From positions 816,501-880,500 of the forward strand of contig NZ_CP054041.1 of the NCBI RefSeq assembly GCF_013282665.1: 64,000 nt of DNA. The letters are read 5' to 3'. Both the position numbers and the translations under genes were made by a program. The first letter of the stretch is position 1, and each line of letters starts with the position of its first letter. This stretch comes from Listeria monocytogenes. GTDB lineage: Bacteria > Bacillota > Bacilli > Lactobacillales > Listeriaceae. The notes under the pieces are model-generated. The model searched no databases. It saw only the letters and a list, made by a program, of their open reading frames with translations, and had not been told where the DNA came from. Below, piece after piece: positions 42,622 through 52,613 of the stretch.

Positions 42622-43863
42622 TTATAAACTTGGATAAAGCGGATATTCATTTGTTAAAGTAGCCACGCGTGCTTTTACATCTGCGAGAACTTCTTCATTT
42701 TCTAAGTTATGCAGTACTTCCGAAATAAGTACGCCAACTTTTTCAATCGCAACTTCATCAAATCCACGAGTAGTTACTGCCGCAACACCTACACGGATAC
42801 CACTTGTGACAAATGGGCTTTCTGTTTCGAATGGAATGGTATTTTTATTCACGGTAATACCAACTTCATCCAATACTTTCTCCGCTGCTTTCCCTGTTAA
42901 GCCTAGTGGTTTTAGATCAATTAAGAGTAAATGGTTATCCGAGCCACCTGTTAAAACAGCAACATCATTCGCTTGAAGTGTTTCTGCTAATTTTTTAGAG
43001 TTACGAATAATTTGTTCACAGTACGCCGTGAATTCAGGTTGTAACGCTTCACCAAACGCTACGGCTTTCGCTGCGATTACGTGCATTAACGGTCCACCTT
43101 GGATTCCTGGGAAAATCGATTTATTTAATTTTTGTTCCCATTCCGCTTTGGCTAAAATCATTCCACCGCGAGGTCCACGAAGGGTTTTATGAGTAGTTGT
43201 CGTTGTAAAATCAGCATAAGGAACTGGATTTTGATGCAAGCCAGCAGCAACAAGGCCAGCAATATGCGCCATGTCTACCATTAAGTATGCGCCAACTTCA
43301 TCAGCAATTTCGCGGAATTTAGCAAAATCAATTTTACGTGGATACGCACTTGCGCCTGCCACAATCATTTTTGGTTTATGTTTTAAAGCTGCTTCACGAA
43401 CAATATCGTAATCAATTTCTTTTGTATCTTCACGAACGCCATATTCAACAAAATTGTATAAAACACCGCTGAAATTAACTGGGCTACCATGTGTTAAATG
43501 ACCACCATGTGAAAGGTTCATGCCAAGAACAGTATCGCCTGGTTCAAGCACTGTGTGATAAACTGCCATATTCGCTTGAGCACCTGAGTGTGGTTGAACG
43601 TTCGCATATTCAGCGCCAAATAATTTTTTCGCGCGATCGCGTGCTAAATCTTCCACAATATCCACGAATTCACATCCGCCGTAATAGCGTTTCCCTGGGT
43701 AACCTTCTGCATATTTATTCGTTAATACAGAACCCATTGCTTCCATTACTTGCTCACTAACAAAATTCTCAGATGCGATTAATTCGATATTCGCGCGTTG
43801 TCTACCAAGCTCTAACTTAATTGCATCAAAAACTTCCTTATCTTGCTTTTGTAAATAGACCAT
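42622..43863 (-). CDS. glyA: Serine hydroxymethyltransferase
   Basis: 413 residues, PLP enzyme. The Schiff-base Lys is in [16 protein letters not shown]; other signatures are [28 protein letters not shown] and [14 protein letters not shown]. Interconverts serine and glycine while charging tetrahydrofolate with a one-carbon unit. GGATGGGG precedes the ATG. Confidence 0.97.
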
Positions 43864-43971
43864 CTGTGGACCCCATCCTTTTCTGATAAATTTTTCAAGT
43901 GAACTGTTATGTATTATCTTTAATAATTACTTAAATCAGGTAGAAAAGCAAGCATTTTGGAATAAAAAAAC

Positions 43972-44022
43972 GCAATTTCCGATAGTGAAGCGCTTCACTT
44001 ATAAAAAACGTTCGGAAATTGC
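43972..44022 (-). terminator. Branched terminator at the end of ywlE
   Basis: Minus strand stem GCAATTTCCGA/TCGGAAATTGC (11 bp) followed by TTTTTTTATT. Its first arm lies inside the last codons of ywlE, and its loop contains a perfect 16-bp palindrome AGTGAAGC/GCTTCACT (43984-43999) touching the stop codon. Confidence 0.85.
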
Positions 44023-44406
44023 ACTTTTTAGTTCATAATAGGTAATTTCGTATTGCTCAATCGATCCACCGTAAGGATCTGGAATATCTATATTATCTTC
44101 GGAAATTAGTTGAATCTTATCGCTCGTTTTCGGAAAAAGGCTTTTTAGTTCTACTTGATGATTTTGAGTCATTACATAGATTTGATCTGCCCAATCTATA
44201 TCTGCTTGTGTAACTTTTTTAGTGTGGTGCGTGTGTGGTAAATTCATTTGCGCGAGAATTTGGCGTGAGTTTTCAGAAATAGCATCCCCGTCCAAAGCAT
44301 GTGTTCCAGCTGAACGAACTTCTAAATCTGGGCGCAAATCCTGCAAAATTTTTTCAGCTAAAGGACTTCGACATGTATTTCCTGTACAAACAAATAAGAC
44401 ATTCAT
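43999..44406 (-). CDS. ywlE: Low-molecular-weight phosphatase, probable protein arginine phosphatase
   Basis: 135 residues. P-loop FVCTGNTCRSPLAE (C-x5-R) and the general-acid Asp in DIPDPYGG. The residue at position Thr in CTGNTC, rather than the Ile of tyrosine phosphatases (CLGNIC), is the feature that gives Bacillus YwlE its preference for phospho-arginine. It would oppose the McsB arginine kinase. It is next to ywlC as in Bacillus and overlaps that gene by 4 bp. Confidence 0.88.
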   Translation of the reverse strand: MNVLFVCTGNTCRSPLAEKILQDLRPDLEVRSAGTHALDGDAISENSRQILAQMNLPHTHHTKKVTQADIDWADQIYVMTQNHQVELKSLFPKTSDKIQLISEDNIDIPDPYGGSIEQYEITYYELKSAISERFL

Positions 44407-45440
44407 TCAGTAATCCTCCTATTGCCAGCAGCTTTTTCTAATCGGTTCATAATGGCGGCTCCAAGCTCTGTTTCTGGATACACTTCTGCAAAAATAATAT
44501 CTACATCTGCGTGGTCAAAAGCTCGTAAACCTTTGTAAAGGCTTGTAGCAATTTCATCTAATGCTTTGACACTGCCCGTTGTTTCGATGGTACCGCTCGT
44601 GTTTAGTTGACTTATTAGTTCCTTCGTCGCCAAAATACCCAGTTTTTTATTCGCAGCTTCAGCTTTATTTATTTCCCTTTGCCAAAATTGGGTAGATCCT
44701 TCTATTAGATAAACTGGTGCTTTCGGGGCATAGTGCGTGTATTTCATGCCAGGTGCTTTTGGTTTTTCCGTTTCTTTCGTATTATTTGTCGATATATCCA
44801 CAGGGCCAATTACTTGCTCGATCTGTTCTTTTGTAACGCCGCCTGGGCGCAGAATAATCGGAATTTCTAAGGAACAATCAATAACGGTAGACTCTAAACC
44901 AACCCCAGTTGCGCCACCGTCGATAATTCCAGCAATTTTCCCATCTAAATCTTCTATAACATGGTCAGCTGTTGTTGGGCTTGGTTTTCCAGAACGATTC
45001 GCACTCGGAGCCGCAACAGGAACATTCGCTGCGCTTATTAATGCTAGACTTACAGGATGTTCCGGCATGCGGACACCTACTGTGGATAAGCCGGCAGAAA
45101 CGTTCGTAGCCAAACTATCTTTTTTCAAAGGAAGAATAATCGTAAGTGGACCCGGCCAAAATTTATCCATGAGTTGGATAGCTTTCGGTGGATAACTTGC
45201 CGCGAATGAATCCATTTGATTGCGGCGGGCGATGTGGACAATTAATGGGTTATCTGACGGGCGACCTTTTGCTTCATATATTTTTTGAATAGCGGCTTGG
45301 TTGGTTGCATCTGCTCCAAGACCATAAACTGTTTCGGTTGGAAAAGCCACGCATTCGCCATTTTGTAGTAGTTCTGCTGCTTCTTGATAGATAGCTTGAT
45401 TTGATTGTTGGTTGGTTATTTTCCAATGAATAGTTTGCAT
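44403..45440 (-). CDS. ywlC: L-threonylcarbamoyladenylate synthase (YrdC/Sua5 type)
   Basis: 345 residues. N-terminal YrdC domain (AFPTETVYGLGADATN, KGRPSDNPLIVHI, WPGPLTIILP, RMPEHP, APSANRSGKPSPT) and a C-terminal Sua5 domain (about 220-345). Makes the threonylcarbamoyl-AMP used for the t6A37 modification of tRNAs reading ANN codons. The upstream spacer holds a cluster of DnaA boxes. Confidence 0.93.
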   Translation of the reverse strand: MQTIHWKITNQQSNQAIYQEAAELLQNGECVAFPTETVYGLGADATNQAAIQKIYEAKGRPSDNPLIVHIARRNQMDSFAASYPPKAIQLMDKFWPGPLTIILPLKKDSLATNVSAGLSTVGVRMPEHPVSLALISAANVPVAAPSANRSGKPSPTTADHVIEDLDGKIAGIIDGGATGVGLESTVIDCSLEIPIILRPGGVTKEQIEQVIGPVDISTNNTKETEKPKAPGMKYTHYAPKAPVYLIEGSTQFWQREINKAEAANKKLGILATKELISQLNTSGTIETTGSVKALDEIATSLYKGLRAFDHADVDIIFAEVYPETELGAAIMNRLEKAAGNRRITE

Positions 45441-45546
45441 GAATTCCAGTCCCCTTTACATAACTTCTATTATATTTTAACGTTTTCCGTCTTATTTTTA
45501 CAGTATTGTTTTTTAAAACCTGTAAATCGCCATTTTCGAACAAAAG

Positions 45547-45921
45547 TTATCCCCAAACTGTGGATAATAACTTTGTCAATGGGGATAACTTATTGTGAAA
45601 TGTGGATAATTCGTTAAGTTAAGTAAAAAAGCCATTTTCTTTATTAAGATTTGATTAAAAAATTTTTTTGCACAACATTTTATCCACAGTTTTGTGGATA
45701 ACTTTAAAAAGAAAAAGACGCTTCTTTTACAGAAACGCCTTTATATCAATATGTTAGAGCATGTTACGTAACGATCTTTTGAATTGATATCTTTGTGGAT
45801 AATAATAGTTGAATGTGGATAACTTTTTTCGAATAATTGTTTTACACGCTCGCCCTGTGTATAACCTATCTCCACCCCTACCCAAAAAGAGGAATTTAGG
45901 ACATATTGTAAGTTATCCACA
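45547..45921. promoter_or_regulatory. DnaA-box cluster at the ywlC-prmC junction
   Basis: Ten 9-mers matching TTATCCACA or its complement. Seven are perfect: 45559-45567, 45601-45609, 45680-45688, 45693-45701, 45794-45802, 45814-45822, 45913-45921. Three have one mismatch: 45547-45555, 45580-45588, 45856-45864. By chance fewer than 0.01 perfect sites are expected in 375 bp. Bacillus has a DnaA-box cluster at ywlC; this looks like the Listeria counterpart. Confidence 0.85.
45711..45740 (-). terminator. Terminator after prmC
   Basis: 10-bp stem AGGCGTTTCT/AGAAGCGTCT (with G-U pairs), 5-base loop, then TTTTCTTTTT on the minus strand. It sits inside the DnaA-box cluster. Confidence 0.75.
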
Positions 45922-46592
45922 AATCGTTCATAAATAGCGAGTCCATCATTTTCAGCAAACAATGCTAATGAAGGTTCGTTTTTAAGCACATAATCCGACA
46001 TTTCTGCTTTTTCTGCTTCAGAAATATAGGGAGGATTGGCGACAATCATATCGAATCGTTCTTCGTTTTGTTTAAATGCTTCAAGTAAATCTGTTTCCAC
46101 AAAACGCACATCCGCATTTAATAGTAATGCATTCTTTTTGGCCACGGCAAGTGCTGGAGCCGAAATATCAGAAGCTGTCACCGAAATAGCAGGAAATGCT
46201 TTTTTGAGCGCAATCGCTATAATCCCGCTTCCAGTACAAACATCTAGCACGTTTTTAACTGGATGCTTTTTCAAAAAATCCTCCGCACAAGCGACTAACT
46301 CTTCTGTTTCAGGCCGCGGAATAAGGACGTCTTCTGTCACTAAAAAATCATAACCATAAAAAGGTGCTGTTTTTAAAATATACTGCACCGGCTCGCCAGC
46401 CAAGTATCTAGCAAAATCTTCCTCAAATTGCTTTTCATGATTCGGTTCAAGTTCACGATTTATTTCCGTCCAAAGCTCCGAACGCGAAAGTCCCATTCTG
46501 GTTTCTAGTAAAATTTCTGCTGCATTTTGGTCTAGCCCTTTTTCAAGAAGGATGGTCTCAGCATTTTTTAGCAACTGACTAATTTGCGTCAT
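45741..46592 (-). CDS. prmC: Release factor glutamine methyltransferase PrmC (HemK)
   Basis: 283 residues, class I SAM-dependent methyltransferase. SAM motif [16 protein letters not shown] and catalytic NPPY in [19 protein letters not shown] is the family-typical link. It methylates the Gln of the GGQ motif in RF1 and RF2. It overlaps prfA, whose product is its substrate, by 14 bp. Three perfect DnaA boxes and one near-match lie within its last 60 codons. Confidence 0.95.
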   Translation of the reverse strand: MTQISQLLKNAETILLEKGLDQNAAEILLETRMGLSRSELWTEINRELEPNHEKQFEEDFARYLAGEPVQYILKTAPFYGYDFLVTEDVLIPRPETEELVACAEDFLKKHPVKNVLDVCTGSGIIAIALKKAFPAISVTASDISAPALAVAKKNALLLNADVRFVETDLLEAFKQNEERFDMIVANPPYISEAEKAEMSDYVLKNEPSLALFAENDGLAIYERFVDNLQYVLNSSFWVGVEIGYTQGERVKQLFEKSYPHSTIIIHKDINSKDRYVTCSNILI

Positions 46593-47655
46593 TTAAATGC
46601 TCCAATTTACTTGTTTGATCTTCTAGGATAAGCGCGTCAATGATTTCATCGAGTTTACCTTCCATAATTTGATCTAGCTTTTGAATAGTTAAGCCAATAC
46701 GATGGTCGGTTACGCGATTTTGCGGGTAGTTGTAAGTCCGGATACGTTCAGAGCGGTCACCCGTTCCAACAGCGGATTTGCGGTTTGCATCATATTCTTC
46801 GCGAGCTTCACGTTCGAATTTATCATATACACGTGCGCGTAATACTTTCATCGCTTTGTCTTTATTTTTCAGCTGGGAACGTTCATCTTGCATCGATACG
46901 ACAATCCCAGTTGGAATATGCGTTAAGCGTACAGCTGACATCGTCGTATTGACACTTTGTCCGCCGGCACCAGTAGACGCAAATGTATCCGTGCGGATAT
47001 CTTTATCGTGCAGTTCAATTTCCACTTCTTCCGCTTCTGGCAAAATGGCTACTGTGGCTGTTGATGTATGGATTCGGCCGCCTGATTCTGTTTCTGGTAC
47101 ACGTTGAACACGGTGCGCCCCGTTCTCATATTTCATGCGAGAAAAGGCATCATTTCCGTTCATCATTGCAATAATTTCTTTGTAACCACCAATACCGGTC
47201 GGGTTCGCGTCCATGATTTCTACTTTCCAGCCACGTGATTCCGCATATTTACTGTACATACGGAATAAATCGCCGGCAAATAAAGCCGCTTCATCTCCAC
47301 CAGCTGCTCCGCGAATTTCTAAAATAACGTTTTTGTCATCATTAGGGTCTTTTGGAACGAGTAATAGTTTTAGTCTTTCTTCTAAATCTGCCTTTTCTTT
47401 TTGAAGTTCCGCGAATTCTTCTTTGGCCATTTCGCGCATTTCATCGTCTAGTTTTTCTCCTAGGAGTTCTTTTGTTTCGTTAATTTGTTCGTTTACATTT
47501 TTGTATTCTCGGTAAGTTTCGACTGTCGCTGTAATGCCAGATTGTTCTTTAGAAAGGTCGCGTAATCGTTTGGGATCCGATACTACATCTGGATCACTTA
47601 ATAACTCATTTAATTCATCGTAACGGTCTTCCACCGCCTGTAATCGATCATACAT
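46579..47655 (-). CDS. prfA: Peptide chain release factor 1
   Basis: 358 residues. Stop-recognition PxT motif in [16 protein letters not shown] and catalytic GGQ in [16 protein letters not shown]. Reads UAA and UAG. No frameshift site. This is RF1, not the Listeria virulence regulator of the same gene name. Followed by its modifying enzyme PrmC and preceded by tdk. Confidence 0.96.
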   Translation of the reverse strand: MYDRLQAVEDRYDELNELLSDPDVVSDPKRLRDLSKEQSGITATVETYREYKNVNEQINETKELLGEKLDDEMREMAKEEFAELQKEKADLEERLKLLLVPKDPNDDKNVILEIRGAAGGDEAALFAGDLFRMYSKYAESRGWKVEIMDANPTGIGGYKEIIAMMNGNDAFSRMKYENGAHRVQRVPETESGGRIHTSTATVAILPEAEEVEIELHDKDIRTDTFASTGAGGQSVNTTMSAVRLTHIPTGIVVSMQDERSQLKNKDKAMKVLRARVYDKFEREAREEYDANRKSAVGTGDRSERIRTYNYPQNRVTDHRIGLTIQKLDQIMEGKLDEIIDALILEDQTSKLEHLNDAN

Positions 47656-47677
47656 TATATTTCAACACCTCTTTTAA

Positions 47678-48253
47678 TTATTTTATTGGTGGATTGGCAT
47701 GACATTTGCGACACACAGGGTAATAGTGGTCATTTCCGCCAATCATAATTTGTTCGCCTGTATAAACTGGTTTACCTTTGTCATCCACGCGCAGAACCAT
47801 CGTTGCTTTTTTTGCACAAAACCAGCAAATTGTTTTCATTTCTTCTAATTTATCTGCATATAGCAGCAAATATTTCGAGCCTTCAAAAAGCTCGTTTCGA
47901 AAATCATTTTTTAGTCCGTAAGCAATTACTGGGATATTTAATTCATCTACAATTTTCGCTAACTGAAATACATGTTCTTTTTCTAGAAATTGTGATTCAT
48001 CTAAAAGAACACAATTTGGTTTTGGGTTAATATTCGCTACGATTTCAAAAATATCTGTGTCACTAAAAATAGGAGTTGCTTCTCGTTTCAGCCCAATTCG
48101 ACTTGAAATGAAGCCAACTTGGTCTCTATCGTCAATACCCGAAGTAAAGATAGCCACTGTTTTATTTTGTTCTTCATAATTGTGTGCGACTTTTAGAATT
48201 TCAATGGTTTTCCCACTATTCATGGAACCATAACGGAAAAATAACTGTGCCAT
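47678..48253 (-). CDS. tdk: Thymidine kinase
   Basis: 191 residues. P-loop [13 protein letters not shown], catalytic Glu region [10 protein letters not shown], and four zinc-binding Cys in CWFCAKK and CRKCH near the end. Phosphorylates thymidine to dTMP. I chose ATG 48253 ([10 protein letters not shown]) with AGGGAG eight bases upstream; an in-frame start at 48355 would run through the terminator of the thr operon. Confidence 0.94.
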   Translation of the reverse strand: MAQLFFRYGSMNSGKTIEILKVAHNYEEQNKTVAIFTSGIDDRDQVGFISSRIGLKREATPIFSDTDIFEIVANINPKPNCVLLDESQFLEKEHVFQLAKIVDELNIPVIAYGLKNDFRNELFEGSKYLLLYADKLEEMKTICWFCAKKATMVLRVDDKGKPVYTGEQIMIGGNDHYYPVCRKCHANPPIK

Positions 48254-48328
48254 TAAGACCGCTCCCTTTAACTTTATAAACTCTTTTCCTATTTTATCAT
48301 AGAGAGGCACAAATTGGGACATATAGTT

Positions 48329-48360
48329 AAAAAAAGCTACGCCGCATGTGGGCATAGCTT
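48329..48360 (-). terminator. Terminator of the hom-thrC-thrB operon
   Basis: Stem AAGCTATGCC/GGCGTAGCTT (one G-U) with a 7-base loop and seven Ts on the minus strand. Confidence 0.88.
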
Positions 48361-48364
48361 AATT

Positions 48365-49231
48365 TTAACGAAAAACTTCTGCGCCACTTCCTTCGACATC
48401 AAGAAGAAGGACGTCCGCATCGATTTCCAGTGTTTGTAAAGATGTTTGCAGTTTATTCGCGAGGTGTCGAGGAGCGAACACTAGGACAGTTGGGCCAGCG
48501 CCGCTCAAACAAGCAGCATAGGCTCCTTGGCTTTTGGCTACATCGCGAATTTGTGTTAAGTGTGGCACTAATTGACTGCGATATTTTTCATGCCATAAAT
48601 CACGTTCCATCATTTCTCCCGCTAATGTCATATCATTGCGCAAAATCGCGGCAATCATTACATTGGCGATGCTACTGGCTTGGACAGCTTCTTTGAACGG
48701 AAGCGTATCAGGCAAAACACCACGGCTTTCCGAAGTAAGAAGTTCTGCCTTTGGAATAAAAGCAATTAAAGCACAATCAGGAAAAAGGTGGCGCACATAG
48801 AAATCTTCTCCATCTAATTTCGCTCCTACGACCCAGTTTCCAAGAACAGCTGGCGCGACATTATCTGGATGCCCTTCTATTTCAGCAGCTATCCGGACTT
48901 TTTCCTCTTTTGAAAGGTTAAGTTCAGCAAGTGTATTTGCTAATTCAATTCCCGCAACAACTGCCGCAGAACTACTGCCTAGTCCACGAGCGGGTGGAAT
49001 ATCACAAGTCATCACTAAATGATGCGGCGTTAAATTAGGCGCCAGGTTTAAGGCAGTTTCTATAATGACATTGGTTTCATCATGCGGAATCCCGCCGCCA
49101 ATATTATGTTCGATATACCAAGAGTCTGCTTCCGCTCCAATATCAAGTGTTAAATATAACGTCAAAGCTAAACCACACGAATCAAAGCCAGGGCCAAGAT
49201 TGGCTGTCGTTGCTGGTACACGAATACGCAT
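48365..49231 (-). CDS. thrB: Homoserine kinase
   Basis: 288 residues, GHMP kinase fold. N-terminal PATTANLGPGFDSCG, ATP loop PPARGLGSSSAAVVAG, and C-terminal CLSGAGPTVLVFA. Phosphorylates homoserine for threonine synthesis. Its ATG shares a base with the thrC stop (TAATG). Confidence 0.95.
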   Translation of the reverse strand: MRIRVPATTANLGPGFDSCGLALTLYLTLDIGAEADSWYIEHNIGGGIPHDETNVIIETALNLAPNLTPHHLVMTCDIPPARGLGSSSAAVVAGIELANTLAELNLSKEEKVRIAAEIEGHPDNVAPAVLGNWVVGAKLDGEDFYVRHLFPDCALIAFIPKAELLTSESRGVLPDTLPFKEAVQASSIANVMIAAILRNDMTLAGEMMERDLWHEKYRSQLVPHLTQIRDVAKSQGAYAACLSGAGPTVLVFAPRHLANKLQTSLQTLEIDADVLLLDVEGSGAEVFR

Positions 49232-50286
49232 TAAGCATTCACTCCTGAACGTAAATGTGTGCGCATTGCTTCGATATCATCCACATGAGAAATCGGAATT
49301 TCATGCACACTCATCGCAGTATCCGGATCTTTCAAGCCGTTTCCAGTAAAGACACAAACAACGGTTTCGCCTTTTTTAATTGTTCCATTTGCTACATGTT
49401 GGATTACACCAGCTAATGAAGCGGCAGAACCTGGCTCGATGAAGACACCATCCTGAGCTGCAATTTTTTTATACGCATTAACAATTTCATCATCTGTTAC
49501 AGAATGGATATAGCCGCCAGATTCATCGCGAGCTGCTTCTGCAAGCCCCCAACTGGCTGGATTTCCGATACGAATAGCTGTTGCAATTGTTTCTGGATTA
49601 TTAATCGGTTTACCTTGAACAATTGCCGCCGCACCTTCTGCTTCAAAACCATGCATCCGTGGAAGTCCAGAAGCCTTAGCCTCATCCCATTCTTTAAATC
49701 CTTTCCAGTATGCAGAAATATTTCCGGCATTCCCGACAGGAATGGCAAGGACATCTGGAGCAGAACCTAATTGCTCACAAATTTCGAATGCAGCTGTTTT
49801 TTGTCCTTCTAAACGATATGGATTTACGGAGTTTACAAGTGTTACTGCTTCTGTTTCAGCCAGTTCACGAACCGATTTTAATGCTTCATCAAAATTACCT
49901 TGAATCGAAATAATATCTGCTCCATACATAACTGCTTGCGCTAATTTCCCTAGAGCAACTTTGCCTTCTGGAATAACAATGTACGCTTTTAATCCTGCAC
50001 GTGTTGCGTATGCCGCAGCCGCAGCAGAAGTATTCCCAGTAGATGCACAAATAACCGCTTCAGCACCTTCTTCTTTCGCTTTAGCAACAGCCATAACCAT
50101 CCCACGATCTTTAAAAGAACCAGTTGGATTTAAGCCTTCATATTTTCCGTATAAAGTAACACCAAGTTCTTTGGACAAATTCGGTAATGGAATAAGCGGG
50201 GTATTTCCTTCCGCAAGTGAAATCATTGGCGTTTTATCAGTTACTGGTAGATATTCTTTATATTTTTCTAGTAAACCTTTATACAT
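49231..50286 (-). CDS. thrC: Threonine synthase
   Basis: 351 residues, PLP enzyme of the short bacterial type. The Schiff-base Lys is in [16 protein letters not shown]; phosphate loop [12 protein letters not shown]. Converts O-phosphohomoserine to threonine. Two bases separate its start from the hom stop. Confidence 0.95.
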   Translation of the reverse strand: MYKGLLEKYKEYLPVTDKTPMISLAEGNTPLIPLPNLSKELGVTLYGKYEGLNPTGSFKDRGMVMAVAKAKEEGAEAVICASTGNTSAAAAAYATRAGLKAYIVIPEGKVALGKLAQAVMYGADIISIQGNFDEALKSVRELAETEAVTLVNSVNPYRLEGQKTAAFEICEQLGSAPDVLAIPVGNAGNISAYWKGFKEWDEAKASGLPRMHGFEAEGAAAIVQGKPINNPETIATAIRIGNPASWGLAEAARDESGGYIHSVTDDEIVNAYKKIAAQDGVFIEPGSAASLAGVIQHVANGTIKKGETVVCVFTGNGLKDPDTAMSVHEIPISHVDDIEAMRTHLRSGVNA

Positions 50287-50288
50287 AT

Positions 50289-51575
50289 TTAACCCTCCAC
50301 AACGGAATATTTTGCGAGCATTTGCATTTCTGGCTCATCTTTGACTCTAGCGATTGCTTGTTCTAATTGCGCTTGACTAGTTGAGTGTGTCACAATAACA
50401 ACGGTCGCGGTGAAATCATCATAAGGTTGTTGTAAAATTTTATCAAAACCAACGCCTGCTTCCGCGAAAATTTGCGTCAACTTAAGGAAGGTTCCTGTTT
50501 TATCGTCCATGGTTAGACGAAGATAGTATTTCGAGAAAACTTGTTCTTTTGGTGTATGTTTTGTTTCGTGTTGGTAACTGTTAAAAGCATTCCCATTCGT
50601 GCCAAGACGGCTGTTTTTAGCAACGGTAATTAAATCACTAACCACACTTGTCGCTGTTGGTAGTTCGCCTGCACCAGGTCCGTAAAACATCGTTTCTCCG
50701 ACGGCTGCACCAGTAACAAATACAGCATTATTTTCATAGTTAACGCCTGCAAGCGGATGAGCCTTCGGTAATAAAACCGGGCCCACGTTGACATTAACTG
50801 TGCCGTTTGTTTCTTCCGCCGTACCTACTAGTTTAATTTTATAACCTAATTGGTAAGCTACATCGATATCTTCAGGAGAAATTCCGCGAATACCATTTGT
50901 TTCTACATTATCTAAATTCACATTCATACCAAATGCGAGTCTTGTCATAATAACCATTTTTCTTGCAGCATCGATTCCGTCCACATCATTCGTTGGATCA
51001 GATTCGGCAAAACCTAGAGCTTGTGCTTCTGCTAAAACATCTTCATATGACTTTTTCTCTGTTGTCATTTTTGTTAACATGAAATTGGTCGTCCCGTTGA
51101 CGATACCCATTACTTTTTGAATTTTATCTGCTGCAAGGCTGTTTACGATTGTACGTAAAATTGGGATTCCCCCTGCAACACTTGCTTCGTAAAACAAATC
51201 ACAGTTATTAGCTTGTGCAACTGCCACTAATTCGTCACCGTGTAGCGCAATCAAATCTTTATTCGCAGTTACTACATGCTTTCCAGCTTTCAAGGCCTGC
51301 AAAATGTATTCCCGCGCAGTTGTGATGCTGCCCATAACCTCGACAACAACAGCAATCTCTGGATCATCCAGTACATCAGACGGATTGGTGGTTAGTTCAA
51401 AACCTTTTGTTTCATAACGGCGATTTTTCTCTAAGTCACGAACTAGCACTTTCTTTACAGAAATATGATAGCCAGTTACTTGACTAATTTTTTCTTGATG
51501 CTCTTCTAAAATATGAATAACACCGCTACCTACCGTTCCAAATCCTAACACACCTACTTGTAACTTTGCTTCCAC
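50289..51575 (-). CDS. hom: Homoserine dehydrogenase
   Basis: 428 residues. NAD(P)-binding [14 protein letters not shown], catalytic domain with [12 protein letters not shown] and [21 protein letters not shown], and a C-terminal ACT domain (about 350-428, [20 protein letters not shown]) for feedback control by threonine. The start is GTG at 51575 with AAGGAGG upstream. First gene of the threonine operon; no T-box leader is visible before it. Confidence 0.95.
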   Translation of the reverse strand: MEAKLQVGVLGFGTVGSGVIHILEEHQEKISQVTGYHISVKKVLVRDLEKNRRYETKGFELTTNPSDVLDDPEIAVVVEVMGSITTAREYILQALKAGKHVVTANKDLIALHGDELVAVAQANNCDLFYEASVAGGIPILRTIVNSLAADKIQKVMGIVNGTTNFMLTKMTTEKKSYEDVLAEAQALGFAESDPTNDVDGIDAARKMVIMTRLAFGMNVNLDNVETNGIRGISPEDIDVAYQLGYKIKLVGTAEETNGTVNVNVGPVLLPKAHPLAGVNYENNAVFVTGAAVGETMFYGPGAGELPTATSVVSDLITVAKNSRLGTNGNAFNSYQHETKHTPKEQVFSKYYLRLTMDDKTGTFLKLTQIFAEAGVGFDKILQQPYDDFTATVVIVTHSTSQAQLEQAIARVKDEPEMQMLAKYSVVEG

Positions 51576-51657
51576 TTGAAAACCTCCTTATTATTGTTTA
51601 ACAAAACAGAAAATTTAACTTTTTTAATACCTACTCATAAAAAAAGTAATTAGTGAT

Positions 51658-51687
51658 ATTATACGCAACTTCACAGGGAAAAGTAAA
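51658..51687 (-). promoter_or_regulatory. Promoter of the hom operon
   Basis: TTTACT (51682-51687), 18-base spacer, TATAAT (51658-51663) on the minus strand, about 80 bases before hom. Confidence 0.65.
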
Positions 51688-51737
51688 CCCTTGAAAGGAA
51701 AGTTTTTATTTTTAGTAGTTCAGAGAAATAATTCCAT

Positions 51738-51769
51738 AAAAAAACACACCCAACAAAAGCTGAGTGCGC
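51738..51769 (-). terminator. Terminator after rpmE2
   Basis: 10-bp stem CGCACTCAGC/GTTGGGTGTG with several G-U pairs, 4-base loop, seven Ts on the minus strand. Confidence 0.75.
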
Positions 51770-51796
51770 AAATTATTTCGTTCGTTACATACAGTC

Positions 51797-52042
51797 TTAT
51801 TTGAGACCGTATTTTTTGTTGAAGCGGTCCACACGGCCGTCTGCAGTCGCATGTTTTTGTTTACCAGTATAGAACGGGTGCGAATCAGAAGAGATTTCGA
51901 CACGAAGTAATGGATACTCGTTGCCATCTTCCCATTTAATTGTTTCGCTTGAGCTCTTAGTAGAACCTGACAAAAATTTGAAATCAGTACTAGTATCAAC
52001 AAATACCACTGGACGGTACTCAGGATGAATTCCAGTTTTCAT
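51797..52042 (-). CDS. rpmE2: Ribosomal protein L31 type B
   Basis: 81 residues, [19 protein letters not shown] then [12 protein letters not shown] and [20 protein letters not shown]. It lacks the CxxC zinc pairs of the zinc-containing L31, so it is the zinc-independent B form. It has its own promoter (TTGCTT-17-TATAAT) and terminator. Confidence 0.95.
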   Translation of the reverse strand: MKTGIHPEYRPVVFVDTSTDFKFLSGSTKSSSETIKWEDGNEYPLLRVEISSDSHPFYTGKQKHATADGRVDRFNKKYGLK

Positions 52043-52112
52043 TTCTTTTCAACTCCTTCGCCCTGAATCATCTGAAACAGAGTAATTAAGTGCTTTTACA
52101 CACAGTATAAAT

Positions 52113-52141
52113 ATTATAACAATGTTGAAGCAAACAAGCAA
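52113..52141 (-). promoter_or_regulatory. Promoter of rpmE2
   Basis: TTGCTT (52136-52141), 17-base spacer, TATAAT (52113-52118) on the minus strand, just after the gtcA stop. I saw no clear Zur-type palindrome next to it. Confidence 0.65.
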
Positions 52142-52143
52142 GA

Positions 52144-52581
52144 TTATTTTTGTACTTTAAAGATTATCCATTTACTAAACACGTAGTTCAGTACAAGCAC
52201 AATAATATTTGTCCAGATTTTCGCCCATAATTCGTCTACAGATAAATAACTGATTAAAAGAATCATGACTAAAATATCTATTATATAGGTTAAACAACGA
52301 AAACCAAAGAAAGAACTCGCTTCACGGAGACGATCTTTCCAAGTTGGCGTATAACTGTCAAAAACAAATTTTTTATTTGAAAAGTAGGCGAAAAGTACAG
52401 ATGCGATAAAAGCAATAGTATTTGCGATACGGTAATCCCAGTTCAAAACATATGTACATAGCCAAAATGTTACAATGTTAATGACTGTCGTAAATCCTCC
52501 CATAATGAGGTACATGAATATACTATGTACTTGATCTGTATACCACGGAATTTTATTTAATAATTGTCTTATTTTACTCAT
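52144..52581 (-). CDS. gtcA: GtrA-family membrane protein GtcA, teichoic acid glycosylation
   Basis: 145 residues with four membrane helices (GtrA/DPMS family): FMYLIMGGFTTVINIVTFWL, ANTIAFIASVLFAYFSNKKF, YIIDILVMILLISYL and IIVLVLNYVFSKWIIFK. Thought to move lipid-linked sugar across the membrane. In Listeria serogroup 4 it is required for galactose and glucose substitution of wall teichoic acid and was described between rpmE and rho, as here. 32 bp downstream of rho. Confidence 0.92.
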   Translation of the reverse strand: MSKIRQLLNKIPWYTDQVHSIFMYLIMGGFTTVINIVTFWLCTYVLNWDYRIANTIAFIASVLFAYFSNKKFVFDSYTPTWKDRLREASSFFGFRCLTYIIDILVMILLISYLSVDELWAKIWTNIIVLVLNYVFSKWIIFKVQK

Positions 52582-52613
52582 AAAATAACTTCTTTCTCTG
52601 TAGTATTTTTGGT

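Noticed and set aside
45481..45740. Replication origin
   Set aside because: DnaA boxes are dense but there is no dnaA, dnaN or rpmH nearby and the boxes extend into prmC. A DnaA-box cluster outside oriC is more likely.
51576..51660. T-box or amino-acid attenuator before hom
   Set aside because: The leader is about 80 bases, with no T-box sequence, no specifier stem and no Thr-rich leader peptide.
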